From Haliotis asinina (Eukaryota; Mollusca; Gastropoda; Lepetellida; Haliotidae): a stretch of 64,000 bases of DNA. The notes under the pieces were generated by a model. That model was not told the DNA's origin. It did no database searches and saw only the letters and a list, made by a program, of their open reading frames with translations. The stretch spans positions 25,813,753-25,877,752 of the forward strand of contig NC_090290.1 of assembly GCF_037392515.1 (NCBI RefSeq). The letters are read 5' to 3'. Each line of letters starts with the position of its first letter. The first letter of the stretch is position 1. Shown one piece after another: positions 1 through 14,700 of the stretch. A program made the position numbers and the translations under genes.

Positions 1-1220
1 TTTACTTATTCCCTGATGCGAACAAATGTCTAGAAGATATAATGTTAAATATGAATAAATTTGTTTATATTGGAAGGATTCACTGTGAAATTACTCCAAA
101 GCTTTCAGCAATGTTTACTAATACAATTTGTAGTGTTTTATGAAGACATGGTGCAGTTAACTAGGTGCAAAACTAGCTATGTTCATGCCACGTGTGAGTA
201 TAGTCAAGGGGCTGACATTTTAGAATAAATTCAACATTGAAATTCTGTAAACATATTAACCCAATATGTACTAGGAATGGGTATGACAGAGAATTTCTAT
301 ATTGTCATATATTGTGATGTGAAAACATGCACTGTAAACCGAAAATATTGTGCAGCTAGAAAAGTTTGTGTTGTGAATTTACCTGTCTTAATATTGCTAC
401 ACAGAGAAGCTTTCCCATGTTGACGTTAAACGCAACGTTCACAAAAGTATAAACTGACGCAGAGTATTTCCAGTTTAAAGTAGTGCAACATGTATTGCAA
501 TATATTGCAAGAAGTTTTTTTTGACCAAAAAAAACAACAAAAAACTTACTTATAATTGAGTTACTTTAAAACTTGATTTAAAAGCATAAACACAACAAAA
601 TCATTGTTTTATTCAGTTTTAATGAAAGCTTTTAATCATGGCAAAATATAAATGTAAATAATATTTGGCAGAAATGAAACACAAAAAAGAACAATTGAAC
701 ATCAACACAGTGGTTACTAGTTTGAACTAGTTTCTCAACTGTCACAGCAAAAGCCCTGACATTTTTGACAGCAACCAGAGGTGGATCAGGAGGGGGACTG
801 GCTTGGGGATGCTAACATTTACCCCTGTTAAATATTACAATAAACTAAGAGCACTGATGTAGCAATATCAGTTCATCATTGCCATGTTTTCATACCGTCA
901 GTGAATAACATTAAATCAATTTTGATTAATGTAGTTTGTGTTTCATGTATGGTCTAGAAATTGACTATTCTGCCATGTATGAATATAAAAATGCTATTGT
1001 TGTAAGATTTTTGTGTGTGTTGAAGGATGACTGATCACATGAAATGGGCAAACATGTTATCTGCTTTATGGTAAGCATATTTGTCAGTGCCATATCTGAA
1101 ATCAAAGCTGAAACATTGTAGAAAAAAGATAACTTTACATTTTTCTGTAATATTTGCATCTCTAATACATGTGGTCGTCAAGCCTCGAAACGAAAACCTG
1201 ATCTTTATTGATGTAGAAAT
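1..1220. other. AT-rich non-coding flank
   Basis: I see no coding exon, RNA gene or recognisable repeat here on either strand. The first exon of the acid phosphatase that starts at 2632 would be expected upstream of that exon, but I could not find a signal-peptide reading frame ending in a donor in this stretch. Confidence 0.5.
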
Positions 1221-1224
1221 AGTG

Positions 1225-1530
1225 TTCAGACTAGTGACCAACAAGATACGATACTACATTGCACTGTATGACATACTGTTCAAGCTACTGACCAACTAGT
1301 CAGACATACTACACCATCCTGTAGAGCATATTGTTTAGGCAAGTGACCAACAAGTCAGACATTCTACATTGCCCTGTGTGACATGTTGTTCAGGCAAGTG
1401 ACCAACAAGTCAGACATTCTACGTTGCCCTGTATGAGATGTTGTTCAGGCAAGGTACCAACTATTCAGACATACTACATTGTTCTGTCGGACATATTGAT
1501 CAGGGAAGTTACCAACTAGTCAGAGATTTC
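1225..1530. repeat. Minisatellite, about 60-bp unit, about 5 copies
   Basis: Degenerate tandem copies share the core GTGACCAACAAGTCAGACAT followed by CTACATTGCCCTGT and TGTTGTTCAGGCAA. Copies differ by several substitutions each, so the array is not recent. It lies about 1.1 kb before the first visible exon of the acid phosphatase and has no visible coding content. Confidence 0.75.
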
Positions 1531-1964
1531 CCACAGTATGTTCATGGCAGCAGCCCACCTGTGCACAACAGGGCCATCTCATCTCAACCAGTCATCCATC
1601 ACTTCAGGTGACTGTTATTGTGATATAGTGATTCCTTGCTACAGTGCTTCCTTTGTGGTCTGAATAATTGATGTGTGTTCCAGATGATTAGCTGTTCCAT
1701 CAATGCTTGTATGTAGGGTGCTGATGACAATGCAAGTGTACATGCAGGGCCTAACTATCACTAGTGTTGGGAATTTGTTAAAACGTCATAATTGATGATT
1801 CATTCATTACAACTGATCAGTCATCGAGAATATTTGCTTGACATCTTTTATCCAATTTTCATGGTTATGTTTGTTACTGTATAACAAAAAAATCCCAAAA
1901 CACATAGTTCTTTCAAGTTGTGCACAAATTCAACAAAATGCATTTGGAAATTCTACATCTTTAA

Positions 1965-2215
1965 AGGTGAGTGAGTGAATTTAGTTACACACCACACTCA
2001 GCAGTATTCCATCTGTGTGGCGGTGGTCTGTAAAAAATTGGATCTGGACCAGACATTCCAGGGAGCAATAGCATCATCATCAATCTATGCAATTGGGATA
2101 CGATGACATGTGGCCACCTAGTTAGCGAGTATGACCACCCAGTCATGTTAGTCGCCTCTTACAACAAGCATGAGTTACTGAATATCAAGTCTAACCCAGA
2201 TGTTCATGGATTACA
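1965..2215. mobile_element. SINE-like repeat, family B
   Basis: The element opens with GTGAGTGAGTGAATTTAG. It continues through the block around TCTGGACCAGAC, then GGGATACGATGACATG and TTAGTCGCCTCTTACAACAA. The same order of blocks recurs near 20.8-21.1, 27.3-27.5, 29.2-29.4 and 46.3-46.6 kb, which defines it as a dispersed family. Confidence 0.75.
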
Positions 2216-2631
2216 CCTTTAAAGGATGACTGGTATGTTAGGAACATAGATTTCCTGGAGGCTTAAAGATATATTCAATCGTGACTTGAAATGAGCTTCT
2301 AGTGCTTATGAAATGTAACAGACAAAAGCGACCTTTTGGAAAATATTGTTAAAGCAAACAAGTGTTCCAAAAGTGTTTGTGTTTGATTATGAGAAAACTT
2401 GATTGATTGCTCTTTGTCACTGCAATTAATCCTCAACTACTTCATTTAATCACACCACTACCAACTATCACACAGTCTGTTATAACCTTGCCATATGTGT
2501 AGCATATCGAATTTACAATTGTCACTTATCTTGTTACATACGATAGCATGTACCTGGTTATATTTGAATAAATATGCTATTAATGAGCAGTATATTCTAT
2601 AAACATCTAACAAAAGTGATTTTCTGTTTAG

Positions 2632-2730
2632 GTGTATCGCCATGGTGACCGAAGCCCGACAGTAACGTATCCCAAGAACCCGAACTTGGTCAACGAGACA
2701 TGGCCTCAAGGCCTGGGCTGGCTGACTACA
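2632..2730 (+). CDS. ACP-A exon with RHGDR catalytic motif
   Basis: The acceptor TTCTGTTTAG is followed directly by VYRHGDRSP, and the exon ends at WLTT before GTAAGT. It holds 33 codons in phase 0 and matches the second exon of ACP-B in length. It carries the active-site histidine loop that forms the phosphoenzyme. Confidence 0.93.
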
Positions 2731-5700
2731 GTAAGTTGTACTAGCACCTGTTGGGGGCAATCTGGGTGCATGATGGGTCAATACACAGCTACAGTCTGTT
2801 TGAGACAAAATGATACCAATGAACTGCAACCTAACACAAAAACATATAGATATAAAAGATGCAAACCAACCCAAAGTGCAATAAAAACAACAGACCAACT
2901 CAGGAAAGAAATTGCATAATTTATGTAATAAAAATAAAAAAGTTGCTTAAGATTCTGTCATCATTTATGTGTGCATTTTCCAAGTTTGTTACAAGGGTGC
3001 AGTGGCAACTAAAGGAACATTGTTTGAAAAGAGATGTATGTGCGTTAACAGGTTCTCAAAAAAATTTTGACCTGACCAGATGATGCCCCAACTGCACAGG
3101 CAGTGTGCTTAAGGACTTTACATAGGGAGCAAATTTCATGTTCTCTCATTAATCAGTACTCATTGACGTCACTAATGCACGGGTATCTTGCTTTTCATGC
3201 TGTTCCTTTAGTTGCCCTTGTATCCTAGTGAACAATTGGGAAAATGGGCAAATAAATGACAGTTCCTGAAACAACCTTTTTGTTTTTGTGGCAAAAATTA
3301 TGCAGCTTTGTCTAGAGTTGGTGTGTTGTTTAAACTGCACTCTGCGTTGGTTTGCGTCTTTTTTGTCTATTTGTTATTGTGTTAGAATGAATTCATCAGT
3401 ATCATTTTGTTGCAAATGAACTGTCTGTAATCACTGTGCATGCAATTAGACTTATAATAATATCTATGTTGTTTGCCTTTAACCTGCTTCTATTTCAGTG
3501 TTTACTCACGAAATGGAAAAACAAGTCACAAAATGGTATTTAGGAGAAAGATTTGTTGCCGGTGTACGTCTGTCTGTGACTTCACACACACATAAGAAGC
3601 CCCTGTCTTGTTAACATTATCTAAAGGTTCCTGGTCTTGTACACTCACCTGACACTGATCTGTTGAGACCAATATTTACATGACATGAACCACTTGACTA
3701 ATACAGCTGAAACTTAACATATGTTCAAGCATTTTTGTCACAGATTTTCAAGATAGCACATTAGCAGCAACAGTATTAGAAATGTTACATAGCTACTACT
3801 CAGACCTGTTACTCAAACATCTGTGTTCAAAAATTGATTTTGCCATTTGGATAACTTGTAGTGAGACTCAATGCATATGGTCCATTTTTCACAGCGCTGT
3901 AAATTTTTACCTTTATGATTTTACCACCTCTTCACTTCTTCAGCAATACTTACATTGGGCTCCTCACATTGGTGCATTGTGTGACGCCCGTTTCTGGTGT
4001 CCATTTTTGTGGTATTGCTGGAATACTGCTAAAACCATACTTGCTACTGAAAGTTTGAAATGCCTTTCCTGCTCTGGGGTCTATATTTGTGTATTTTTTC
4101 TGAGAAAATGTCAGTATTTTAACCTAAAAACTTTTGAAATAGTGACTTCTATTAGTGGTACATGACTTGTGGAACTGTTGTCTCAGTATCTCACTGAACT
4201 GCAGTGTAGGTGGACCAAGGTTTAATCTCATGCAATTTTCCTCTACCTGTATGAAAAACATTGTAGTAGCTCTGTAATAAAACAGTGTTCACTGTTTTCA
4301 GTTTGGGATGCAGGAACAGTACTCACTGGGTCGCTTCCTCCGACGCCGTTACAAGGGATTCCTTAGTGACAAGTACATCCACACCGAGGTAGGTAGGGAG
4401 CTGGTAAGAGAGAGAGTTAATCTGGTTTCAGTAATACGATGGTGTGTCAACAGAAAGCCCCAACTGGTAGTGGAATGTTGCTACTGTAGTGCAGGTCTGT
4501 CTCATCATGCTTATGCTGATCAGCTATATATACTGAGGGTAACAAAGAAGAGAACACCACTTAAAGACAGTGATTGGTCCTCTGTTAAAGCTGGTGATGA
4601 AAACTGGAACATTTTGATGGAACACATTTATTTTCCTGTGTTCCTTTATTTGTTTCCCCGCAGTATACTGTCACACTGTCTCTTCAGTCCATCTGAATTA
4701 TTCAGAAATTTGGCTTTATAAGTTTGGCCTACATCATGTATGACCTGTGTTACTGTGTAGTCCATGACAATCCGAAATAGATCCTTGCATTTTCAAGGCA
4801 CACAACTCACTGAAATGCCACTGCTTGTTGTACTCTGGTTACCAGGTGTCAGTGTAGTCCAGAATAGAAACAAATAGAGTAGTGTTCCTGACTACAAGCT
4901 GTCTGATTTTAATTCTCACCATTTTTAACTTTCCCCCTACTATTTAGACTCTATTTTGTTTGTTTGGTTTTTTCCATCTAAACACCCATCTCCAAATCCT
5001 CCTCTGCTTGTTGCAGTGTTCACGAATAGCGTCTGACCCTCTGACAAATCTGGCAGGTTCGCCAGTGGTCAGATAGAAATTACCAACCCGCCAGCCCCAG
5101 TGTCTTACTGAATATTTCACAATATCTTTGTGTGAATTTGTTATTTGTGGCATGTTACACTTGTTTTCTCAAATTGCTGTTTCGAAATCTTATGTTTGTT
5201 ATCATATAATGTTAATAATTTCAATTACAATTATAACTAATATACGAAATGTCAAATCTGAAATGTTTGTTTAACTTTATTCTGTGGGTCCTGTGAATTT
5301 TCAGTGGGTCAGACAGAGATCTGAAACTTACAGGACCCAATGTCCAGTTACTTTGAAACACCATCGTGAACACTGTTGTTGTAAATGTTTGCTGTGGTAT
5401 ATATTGGCAAACTGTTGTCTACCTGTGTCATCAGATCCGCGTGGAGAGTTCAGACGTGGACAGGTGCCTGATGTCTGCCTACTCTAACCTGGCTGGTCTG
5501 TATCCTCCAAGTGGAGACCAATTGTGGAACAGCAGCATCCTCTGGCAGCCCATCCCTGTCCACACCAGACCAGAGGAGGAGGACAATGTATGTGTGTGCT
5601 TCAGCTAACCAGTAGAGTGCCCTGGCGTCAGTGTACAAAATACTTTCCAAATTTTGTTAACCAGTCGGTCCAGCTATTGCTGAAAGTTACCAGTCCAAAT

Positions 5701-8700
5701 GATATGTCATGAACCAGAATTTGGATTGTGGACACAGGTTTTCATCATTGAGGAGCTAATATATGAACATTTTTATCAGGCCATAACCTTGCATGAGTTA
5801 AAAGTGCATTATAACTTAAAAAATCTGAGAGAGTGATATCTTTACAAAATGACCCCATGAAAATTCACAAGTCAGTCGGGCCAGTAACTGGAAATTTCTG
5901 GTTTGACTGTATTTTCACAAGCCATGGCCAAGCAGGCTATTTCAAAGACTTTTTGAGGTTGTTGATGGCGTTGACTCAAGGCTAACACTGCTTGGAGTCC
6001 TCTTTTAGTGTTCATGGATAGTAACAAGTGCTTACAAGTGCAACAGTACTGGTTCAATTGTGTTAGTAAATGTATTGCCATCTGAACATGTGTGGTCTAC
6101 TTATGTTCCATGAGTGGAATATTCCATTTCCTGTTCAGGCTGTAGACTGTGTGTGCCAACATTAAGAACAGACTCTGTGTGTGTGTGTGTGTGTGCATGC
6201 GTGTGGCTGTCTGTGTGGCCGTGTCTTTGTCTAAATATGTATCATAATGTGATTGTATACACTAGAAATATGCTGACTTTGTTATGTCAAATATATATAT
6301 GATATTTTTCATGAATGGAGACCTGAAACTGTACAATAGAAATTTCCTTTTGGACAGTAAAGACATATCTTATGATGTCTTTCTGAACATGTGAGGATGC
6401 AGTGTACATATTTTCTGAAAATTTTTCTAGGCCTTTGCTTTCATTTAAAATATACTTGTCTGTTTAAGACTGAAACCCCCAAATCTAGTGGTTCATTTCT
6501 AAAGCCTACAGACTACATGGTGCATACATTTGACTGTAGACACTCTGGACTTTTTGGTTGCGTATTCTTTAAAAAGCCCTTTTCCTTTTTAGGTTTAACA
6601 GATTTGTAAATTTGAAGGTTTAGTAAAGGGTGAACTCTTTTCTACATAGATTTCTGTTCAGTCTGATTCTAAGTTAACTTAGTCTCAGTATTATTCACTT
6701 CACTTCTGCACTGAGACTGACAAACCCTAGAAGGCAACCTTTGAGTGATCTATGACAGTCCAATGAAACGCTAGATGTCGAAAGGATTAAACCAGTAAGA
6801 CAACAGATACTGTTTGGGGTTCAGCTGGACATACAGAGTTCCTCAGTCACTGACACCAATCACTCGACAAATGAAAATTCGCATAAAACACAGATATTTG
6901 ACCTGCAGTATGTACGCTTTGGACTTTCTGCTGACTTGGTTACCATTAGCCAATATGTCTGCAAGATGACATCCTTGAGTATTCACAAAACCCCTATTTT
7001 CAGCAAATGTTTACCCGCTGTTGACAGTGTTGTAGCATGCTCCATGTGCATCCCTCAGAAGCGATTGTATGGAAAATAGCTTTCAGAATCGTTTGGGTAC
7101 AATCCTTTTTCAGGTAAAAGTTCAAAAGGTATGTGTGAATGTCCATTTATGTGACTTGGTAAGCTATGTTCTGATTGGTCAGTCTCAAAGGTTACCTGAC
7201 CTGACCTCCTCCTATGATGGTTTGTTAGACGCAGTAGAGGAGTGTAATAACACTGAGACTAAGTTCACATAGACTGCATTGCTGTTTGATGTTTAGGAGC
7301 TGAACATGGGCGAGGACTGTCCACGGTATGACCAGCTATATAATGCCAGCCTCAAATCAGACCGTGTGAAAAAGGAGGAGTCCCAGAACAAGGTACTAAT
7401 AACACTGGTACATCCCTCTGTACAGCCTCCCTCAATACTGTCTGTATCTGTCCAGGTACTGATAACATGGTACTTCCCTGTGTACAGTCTCCCTCAATAC
7501 TGTCTGTATCTGTCCAGGAACTGATAACATGGCACATCCTTGTGTACAGCCTCCCTCAATACTGTCTGTATCTGTCCAGGAACTGATAACATGGCACATC
7601 CTTGTGTACAGCCTCCCTCAATACTGTCGGTATCTGTCCAGGTACTGATAACATGGTACATCCCTATGTACAGCCTCCCTCAATACTGTCTGTATCTGTC
7701 CAGGAACTGATAACATGGTACATCTATGTGTACAGCCTCCCTCAATACTGTCTGTATCTGTCCAGGTACTGATAACATGGTGCTTCTCTGTGTACAGCCT
7801 CCCTCAATACTGTCTGTATCTGTCCAGGTACTGATAACATGGTACTTCCCTGTGTACAGCCTCCCTCAATACTGTCTGTATCTGTCCAGGTACTGATAAC
7901 ATGGTGCTTCCCTGTGTACAGTCTCCCTCAATACTGTCTGTATCTGTCCAGGAACTGATAACATGGTACATCTCTGTGTACAGCCTCCCTCAATACTGTC
8001 TGTATATCTCCAGGAACTGATAACATGGTACATCCCTGTGTACAGCCTCCCTCAATACTCCCTCAAGGTGTGTGACTGTAAATGTGTGGGTGTTTTTCAG
8101 GGTTTCTATGAGTTCATCACAAGTGTAACAGGTGTATCCCATGAGTCTATTGCGGACATCTGGCAGATTGCTGACACACTCTTCTGTGAGGTGAGTAAGT
8201 GAAAAGATAAGAAACATGAAGTGCATTTCTCTTGTATTGGAATTTTTACATAGCTGCTTGTTCATTATCTTCCAAATGAAAGCAGTAACTGTTGCCCACC
8301 ATTTCTCATGTTGAGCGCTTTACAAGAAGTTGAACTGCCACCTTGTGACTATCATGATCATGCTTTGTCTGTCAGATTCTCTCTGATGTCTAACCTTCCA
8401 CATCTGAGCTGCAAAGGGCCATCTAGATTTATTATCACCCAACGCGCATTTAGCGCGAAGTGGGAGATACAGTATTGGGCTCTGTCCATCCGTACGGATT
8501 GGAATATCTTAAGAATCGGTGACTAGATTCTTTTCATATTTGGTGTCTAGATTTATCACAGTATAAATAAGGTCACAGTCAGGTTTGGTGACCTTGACCT
8601 TCATCTCAAGGTCACATGGGGACTTTAGCATTTTGCCTTGTCAGCGAGATATCTCAAGAAACCAGCACTGGAAACACCAAGTTTTATCTAGGGAGGGTGC

Positions 8701-11700
8701 AGGGCCCAGTTGATTTTGGTGACCTTCAGTTAATTTCCAAGGTCACTGCGACACTTAAAAGATTTCAGCATGGTTAGCTGCATGTAAAGCTTGTCAGCGA
8801 GATATCTCAAGAGCGATTTACTGTATTTTCTTCATGTTCAACACCAAGCTTTATCTAGGGAAGGTGCAGGAACCAGTCAATTTTGGTGACCTTCATGTAA
8901 TTTTCAAAGTCGTCTTGCGTACATAGGTACGGACTGGAATATCTTAAGAACTGTTGATTAGATTCTTTTCATATTTGGTATCTAGGTTTATCACAGTAAA
9001 GGAAAGGCCTCAGTCAGGTTTGGTGACCATGGCCTTCATCTCAAGGTCACAATGGGACATTAGCGTTTTATCTTGTCAGCAAAATATCTCAAGAACCGTT
9101 AGCTGGATTTTCTTCATATTCAACACCCTGCTTTGTCTAGGGAAGGTGCAGAGCCCAGTCAATTTTGGTGACCATCAGTTAATTTTCAAGGTCACGGCAG
9201 CTGTGGTTTTTTAGGAGTTTCATACACTGGTCAAGGTCTTGGTGACTCTTCAAAATATTTTTGTGTTTGAACAACTGCAGTACAAGATATCAAGAGAGTT
9301 TGAGAGTGATAACTATGATACTATCTTAAGCTATGACCTTCACTTTCATTTCTTTTTAAGTCTGATTTGATGATATGCGGCGAGGGATTATGTCACCTTA
9401 GTGGCAGTGCTTGTTAAAATGTGGTTATTGCATTTTCATGATGTATTAATTTGCAAAAGATTTCTCCATTCAGAACATGCTGTGAATTTCCTACAAGCAT
9501 TTTGAATGATGTGCATATGAACATGTTCAGATGTAACTGAAAATTGCAGTTAAATCTGTCAATGTGTAGCACATATTTGAGACGTCATAGAAATGCAGGC
9601 ACATCCCACAAAGTTTAGTTTCATGATATGCAGCAAATAAAATTGCATTTTTTTAAAATTGAGATTGACATTGTGTGATATGTAGGTTATCACCAAGGCT
9701 CGCTAAATACAATGTTTATTCTTAATGCAGGATATTAACCATCACAAAACACACTGCCGTGATAACCTGTATATACATTATTGTCCCCGGCCACTATTAT
9801 ACCCAGTATCTTCAAATTTGGTGACAGCCTACATTGGTGGGATTACACAGGCACCAGTTGATTTTGATGACCTTGATCTTATTTTACAATGTGACAATTT
9901 GTTCACTTTTCAAACTTACGTTAAAGTAATATCTCATAAACATTGAAACCAATATCTTCAATTTTGTTGGCAGCCTATATTTGGTGATTATTGGGGATAC
10001 AACTCATTTCATGCATCTTGTGTGTGACCAAAAAATTAAATATAGTGAATATGTTGAAAATATTAGTCTTCTTTAGTGGCAGGAAACATTGCCACATTGG
10101 TGGCAAAGACTTGTTAGATGCTATTTACACCGTAGTGTCTGTCACATCAGAGAAAGGAGACATTGCCACATTGGCCGCAAACACTTTTAGATACTATTTA
10201 CACCATAGTGTCTGTCAAGTCAGGATCTGCTTGTGTTGTCTTTCGTCACTGCAGACACCTGGCTCAAACACAAGGAACCATAACTTTCTATAACCATGCA
10301 CCATTAAACATGCTGTATTTACACCAGTGTCCACATTCCTTGTCCACTGTCAACCGTCTTCCACCCTGACTAAACCAGTGTCATTATCCCTTGTCCACTG
10401 CCCACCATCCTCCAAGCCGACTAAACCAGTGACTCCAACATGTGTATGGTGTATAAGTGAGGGAGTTTTGTTTTACATTGCTTTTATCAGTATTCAAGCA
10501 ACATTATGTTTGGGGACACCAGAAATGGACTTCAAACATTGTACCCATGTGGGGACGTACTCGGGTTTTCGATGTGACAAGCAAACACTTAAGGATGTTC
10601 GCTGGTCACGTTTTGAACTTCTGCGCAGCTCAAACTGTCATATTCGGGTCATATTAACGACAACTATTGTGCAAGTACTTTGAAACCTGACATTAATTTC
10701 TGTCACACAGAGGAAACCGTCACAGCTTTGATTTATGGAGAGAGGGGAGGCGTGTCGTGGAGTTGGGTGTACTCGCTGATGGACTGTCAGCCTGTAAAAT
10801 GTATACATTACCCCTTGTCCTGAACAAATGCGTAAATACATCGCAGGGATTGGGTTCAACACTGAAGATAATTTACTCTGCGTGTCAGGCTACAAATCTC
10901 ATCAGCACCAGGAAGAAACAGAACCGCATTTTCGACATGAACAAGAAACTTGCTGCAGGTATGACGTATGACCTACAATGATGTTAATGAAAAATACTAT
11001 TGTGAAATTGCTATAAATGTTTTTATATCACGATTTCTGATTACTGTTTATAAAAAAGAGTGTTCAAATATAAACCAAATTGTCAAAACATGGTCAGACG
11101 GCATCAATATTTAGAACAGCTGATCCCAACAATTTTACTCATAATGATAAATTTAATTTCTGACAAATGGAAATTTGAAACTTAATCCACTAAAGATCAT
11201 TACCATGTTAAAATATCACACATGACACAGATGCAGTGAACCTGATAAGTTTTTTTGGTGTTTACATAATGATGATCAATTAACTTTGATGAAATATTTT
11301 ATGATTAAAATTTAAGAGCCCACCAGCAAACACTGGAGTGGTTCAGTGCATATTTCCACTTATATATTGGAGTATACCCCTCAGATAATATATTTTTCCC
11401 CTCTCCTTCACCTTACATTTCTAAAATTACATCTGTCCTTTTCAGCCATGTTGCATACAGGCCTAGGGGAGTCTGATATCAACAATTTGCTTGCAGCTCT
11501 AAACATACCAACTGTCAGTCACTTTATGTTAGATCAAAGGCAGAAAGAGACAGGGGCTGCGATGGAAATTGTTGCTAAGGAATCCATGAAAGATTCTGTC
11601 AAAGAAGAAATCATCTTCAGGTTCGTATTCTTTGACATTTATGATTAACGTTTTAGTCATGAAATAAGTATGTTTTAAGTACCACACTGAGTATTTCCTC

Positions 11701-14700
11701 CTCAAATTGTTCAGTAAATGAGTGCTATACATCTTGAGCTCAGCAACACCACAGAGATATTCTTTGATCTTGAAGCTACTGGCTTAGGTATGTAAAACAA
11801 TAGTGAAATACAAGTAGAGATTTAATATCCAGCATTACTCTTTAATATCCCAAAATACACCTATGCAATGACATCTTTATCGCACCACGTCATTTTTCTT
11901 TTTATTACCAATAAGTGACCTGCAACATTATAGTGCTGATAGAAAATTACCAGTATTTTTTATATAAATGTCTCCTTATGTCTTGCTTTATTATCTTACA
12001 GCGAGAACATCTCATGTGACACAGATAGCTGCAGTTCGGGGTGAAGAGCAATTCAACCAATACATTTTACCCAAGGTACAGATCACTCCAGTAGCTGCAC
12101 AGGTCACAGGCATACATGTAGAGGGGACAAGGATGTTTCACCATGGCGAAGAAGTTTATCCTGTACCTTTAAAGACAGCTATTGGAAACCTGATTTCCTT
12201 TCTTAGCAAAAGTGAAGGCAATGTTTTGATTGGGCACAATATTAAGTTCTATGATTGTCCATTATTTTTTAATGCTTTACTTGCCAGTGGTTATGCACTA
12301 CAATTTTCAAAATGTGTGCATGATTTTCTAGATACACTTCAGCTGTTCAAGTTGTCAAATCCTGGACTTAAATCATACTGCTGCGTTGTTTAAAAATATT
12401 GTGGGAAGTGATTATTTTGCACATGATGCCTTGACAGATGCCTTGGCACTGCAAACGTTGTATTCAGCTTGTCATGCTTCTCTTGAAGCAAAGATCCTGT
12501 CTACTTTTTGTCTGAAGTACTGTGCTGACTCCCGGACTCGATCTAAAGCTATTCAAGCTAATCTTCCAAGCCTTCAGCACCTAGTGTGTGAAAAGGTTTT
12601 GTCAAAAAACATGGGCAGAAATATAGCATCTAGTGGCCTTTGCTTTGACCACTTGAAAGTGGTGTACAAGAGACAGGGATATGTTGGATTATCTAATGTG
12701 TTTGCTGAGAAGTACCAGAACAAATGCAGAGTAACAAGCTCTCAGAAGATTGTACAGTCTCTTTCTCACTACTTTTGCAAAGGTACAATTTGAGCAAAGT
12801 TAGTTGTTGCAAGCTCACATTACATTATCAAAAAGAAATTTTTATCCCCTGTCATGTTTTCATCGTTGTTTAATCTTTAGATTGTCTTAATGTTTTTCAA
12901 GCATTTTGAATACAATGTGGTTAATTTCGAAAAGGTACTCAAATAAATACCCATACTGCTTTTCCTAAAGGAGCCATCAATGATGTCACTATTCCAATAT
13001 ACTATTTGAACTGTAGTACCATTTGTTTGAGGGTGATATGCTGACTTCACTTGTGCAACAAGTTCATGTGGAATTCCATGTGTAGCAAACACATGATGTA
13101 GAATATCAGTCATCTTTTTTTGTCACCCTAGATTTCATTAGGTACACTTCAAGCCACTTGAGTATGCCTCCACAATTAAGAGATACTTTCTACTCATGTA
13201 CTCTTCAAAGTCCATGAGTACTCTTTTTCATGGTATGGATGGAAATGTCCATTTGCTCAGTGGTGCACTGACCAGCATATTTCTAGTGATAATACAACTT
13301 GTACAAGACATAACAATGCTTTTTTATGATCCTTGCATAGTACTAATTCATTACAAGGAATGCCTGCAACTGTGTGTTGTTCTTTGGTTCAGGTGCATTG
13401 AGGATATCAATCATCTCCCAATTGTCATTTATATGAATCAAATTCAGCTTGAGTTTAGTGTGAAGAGGAGGGTATTAGCATTTTTCCGTCCATCATTCAG
13501 CCCATACAAACAAATTGGAGTGTGTTAGAAACCAACAACTAGAGTCTTTTCAAACTTGCTACCTAGGTTCATGATTGAATGACCCCAGTCAGGTTTCACC
13601 CATTCCAGATTACAAGTGGTCTTTGACGTTTTATTCAAGTCAAGGAGATATAGATGATATGCAATTGCTTATTATGTGCTTTGTTGATGGAAAATGAGGT
13701 ATGATAAATCCACAACTGGTCCACTTTAGCAATTTCTGATTGTCACTTAGCAACAACTGATAATGTCGCATTAATTGTAATATCATTATTCAGATTACAT
13801 CATCCTTTTTGTCATATGTTCAGTGTTATGACTGAAAGTGATATCTCACATGATCATCATCCAAAACTGTTCCACACAAGATATCGCTTGTGTGAGATCA
13901 GATATCTCCTAGGAGACAGTAGATTTTGTTCAATGCCCTGACAATGCCATGACGTCATGATGTTGATGTCCTCACAATGCTATGACATTTTTCACTGCTC
14001 TGCTATGATCTAATCTAATCATATATTCGTTGATAAAGGTAAAAAGGCAAGTCTTGTCTATTTGCTACTTTATCTACTCGTGTTGATATACAATGTATTT
14101 GATATCAGTAACACTAGGGTGAGAATCTCTTTGTAGTGGTTAGCATTTTCCTCAGTCTTTAACTGTTCAGCATGTAGTAAATCTCAAGAATAGTCCGCTG
14201 GATTCTTTTCCAAACTTGACGCCAAACTCCATCTAGAGAATGTGCAGGGTCAAGTTGATTTCAACAAACCTTCACTATCATTCCTCTTTAATTTTGAATT
14301 GATGACCTGATTATTCCATTTGGCTTGAATTTAAGAATTATCATGTTTTTAGCTGATGTTATTGTTTATTGTAAAGTATATGTTTGGCTTCAACACAACC
14401 TCAATATCTTGTGATATCCGCAAAATTTCAGGTTTTTATGTAACGATGTGAAAATCATGTTGAAATATCTGATTAGCTTTTCTTACTTATTTCATATCTT
14501 TTTACCTTCATGAATTGTGATATGGCTCCTGATTACTCAATTATGTTGATATTTATTTACCTGGACTTATTTATATAATTTCCTTCATTTACAATATAGA
14601 GAACTGTTACATCAAGTGATTGTGATGATAAAATTTTATATCCAAAATGTTATGTATGACTCAAAATCAAATGTACATCTATGTAAGATATGAAATAAAA

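Noticed and set aside
1-2631. Signal-peptide exon of ACP-A
   Set aside because: No frame with Met, hydrophobic core and an in-phase donor ending in an LRLVNL-like stretch was found.
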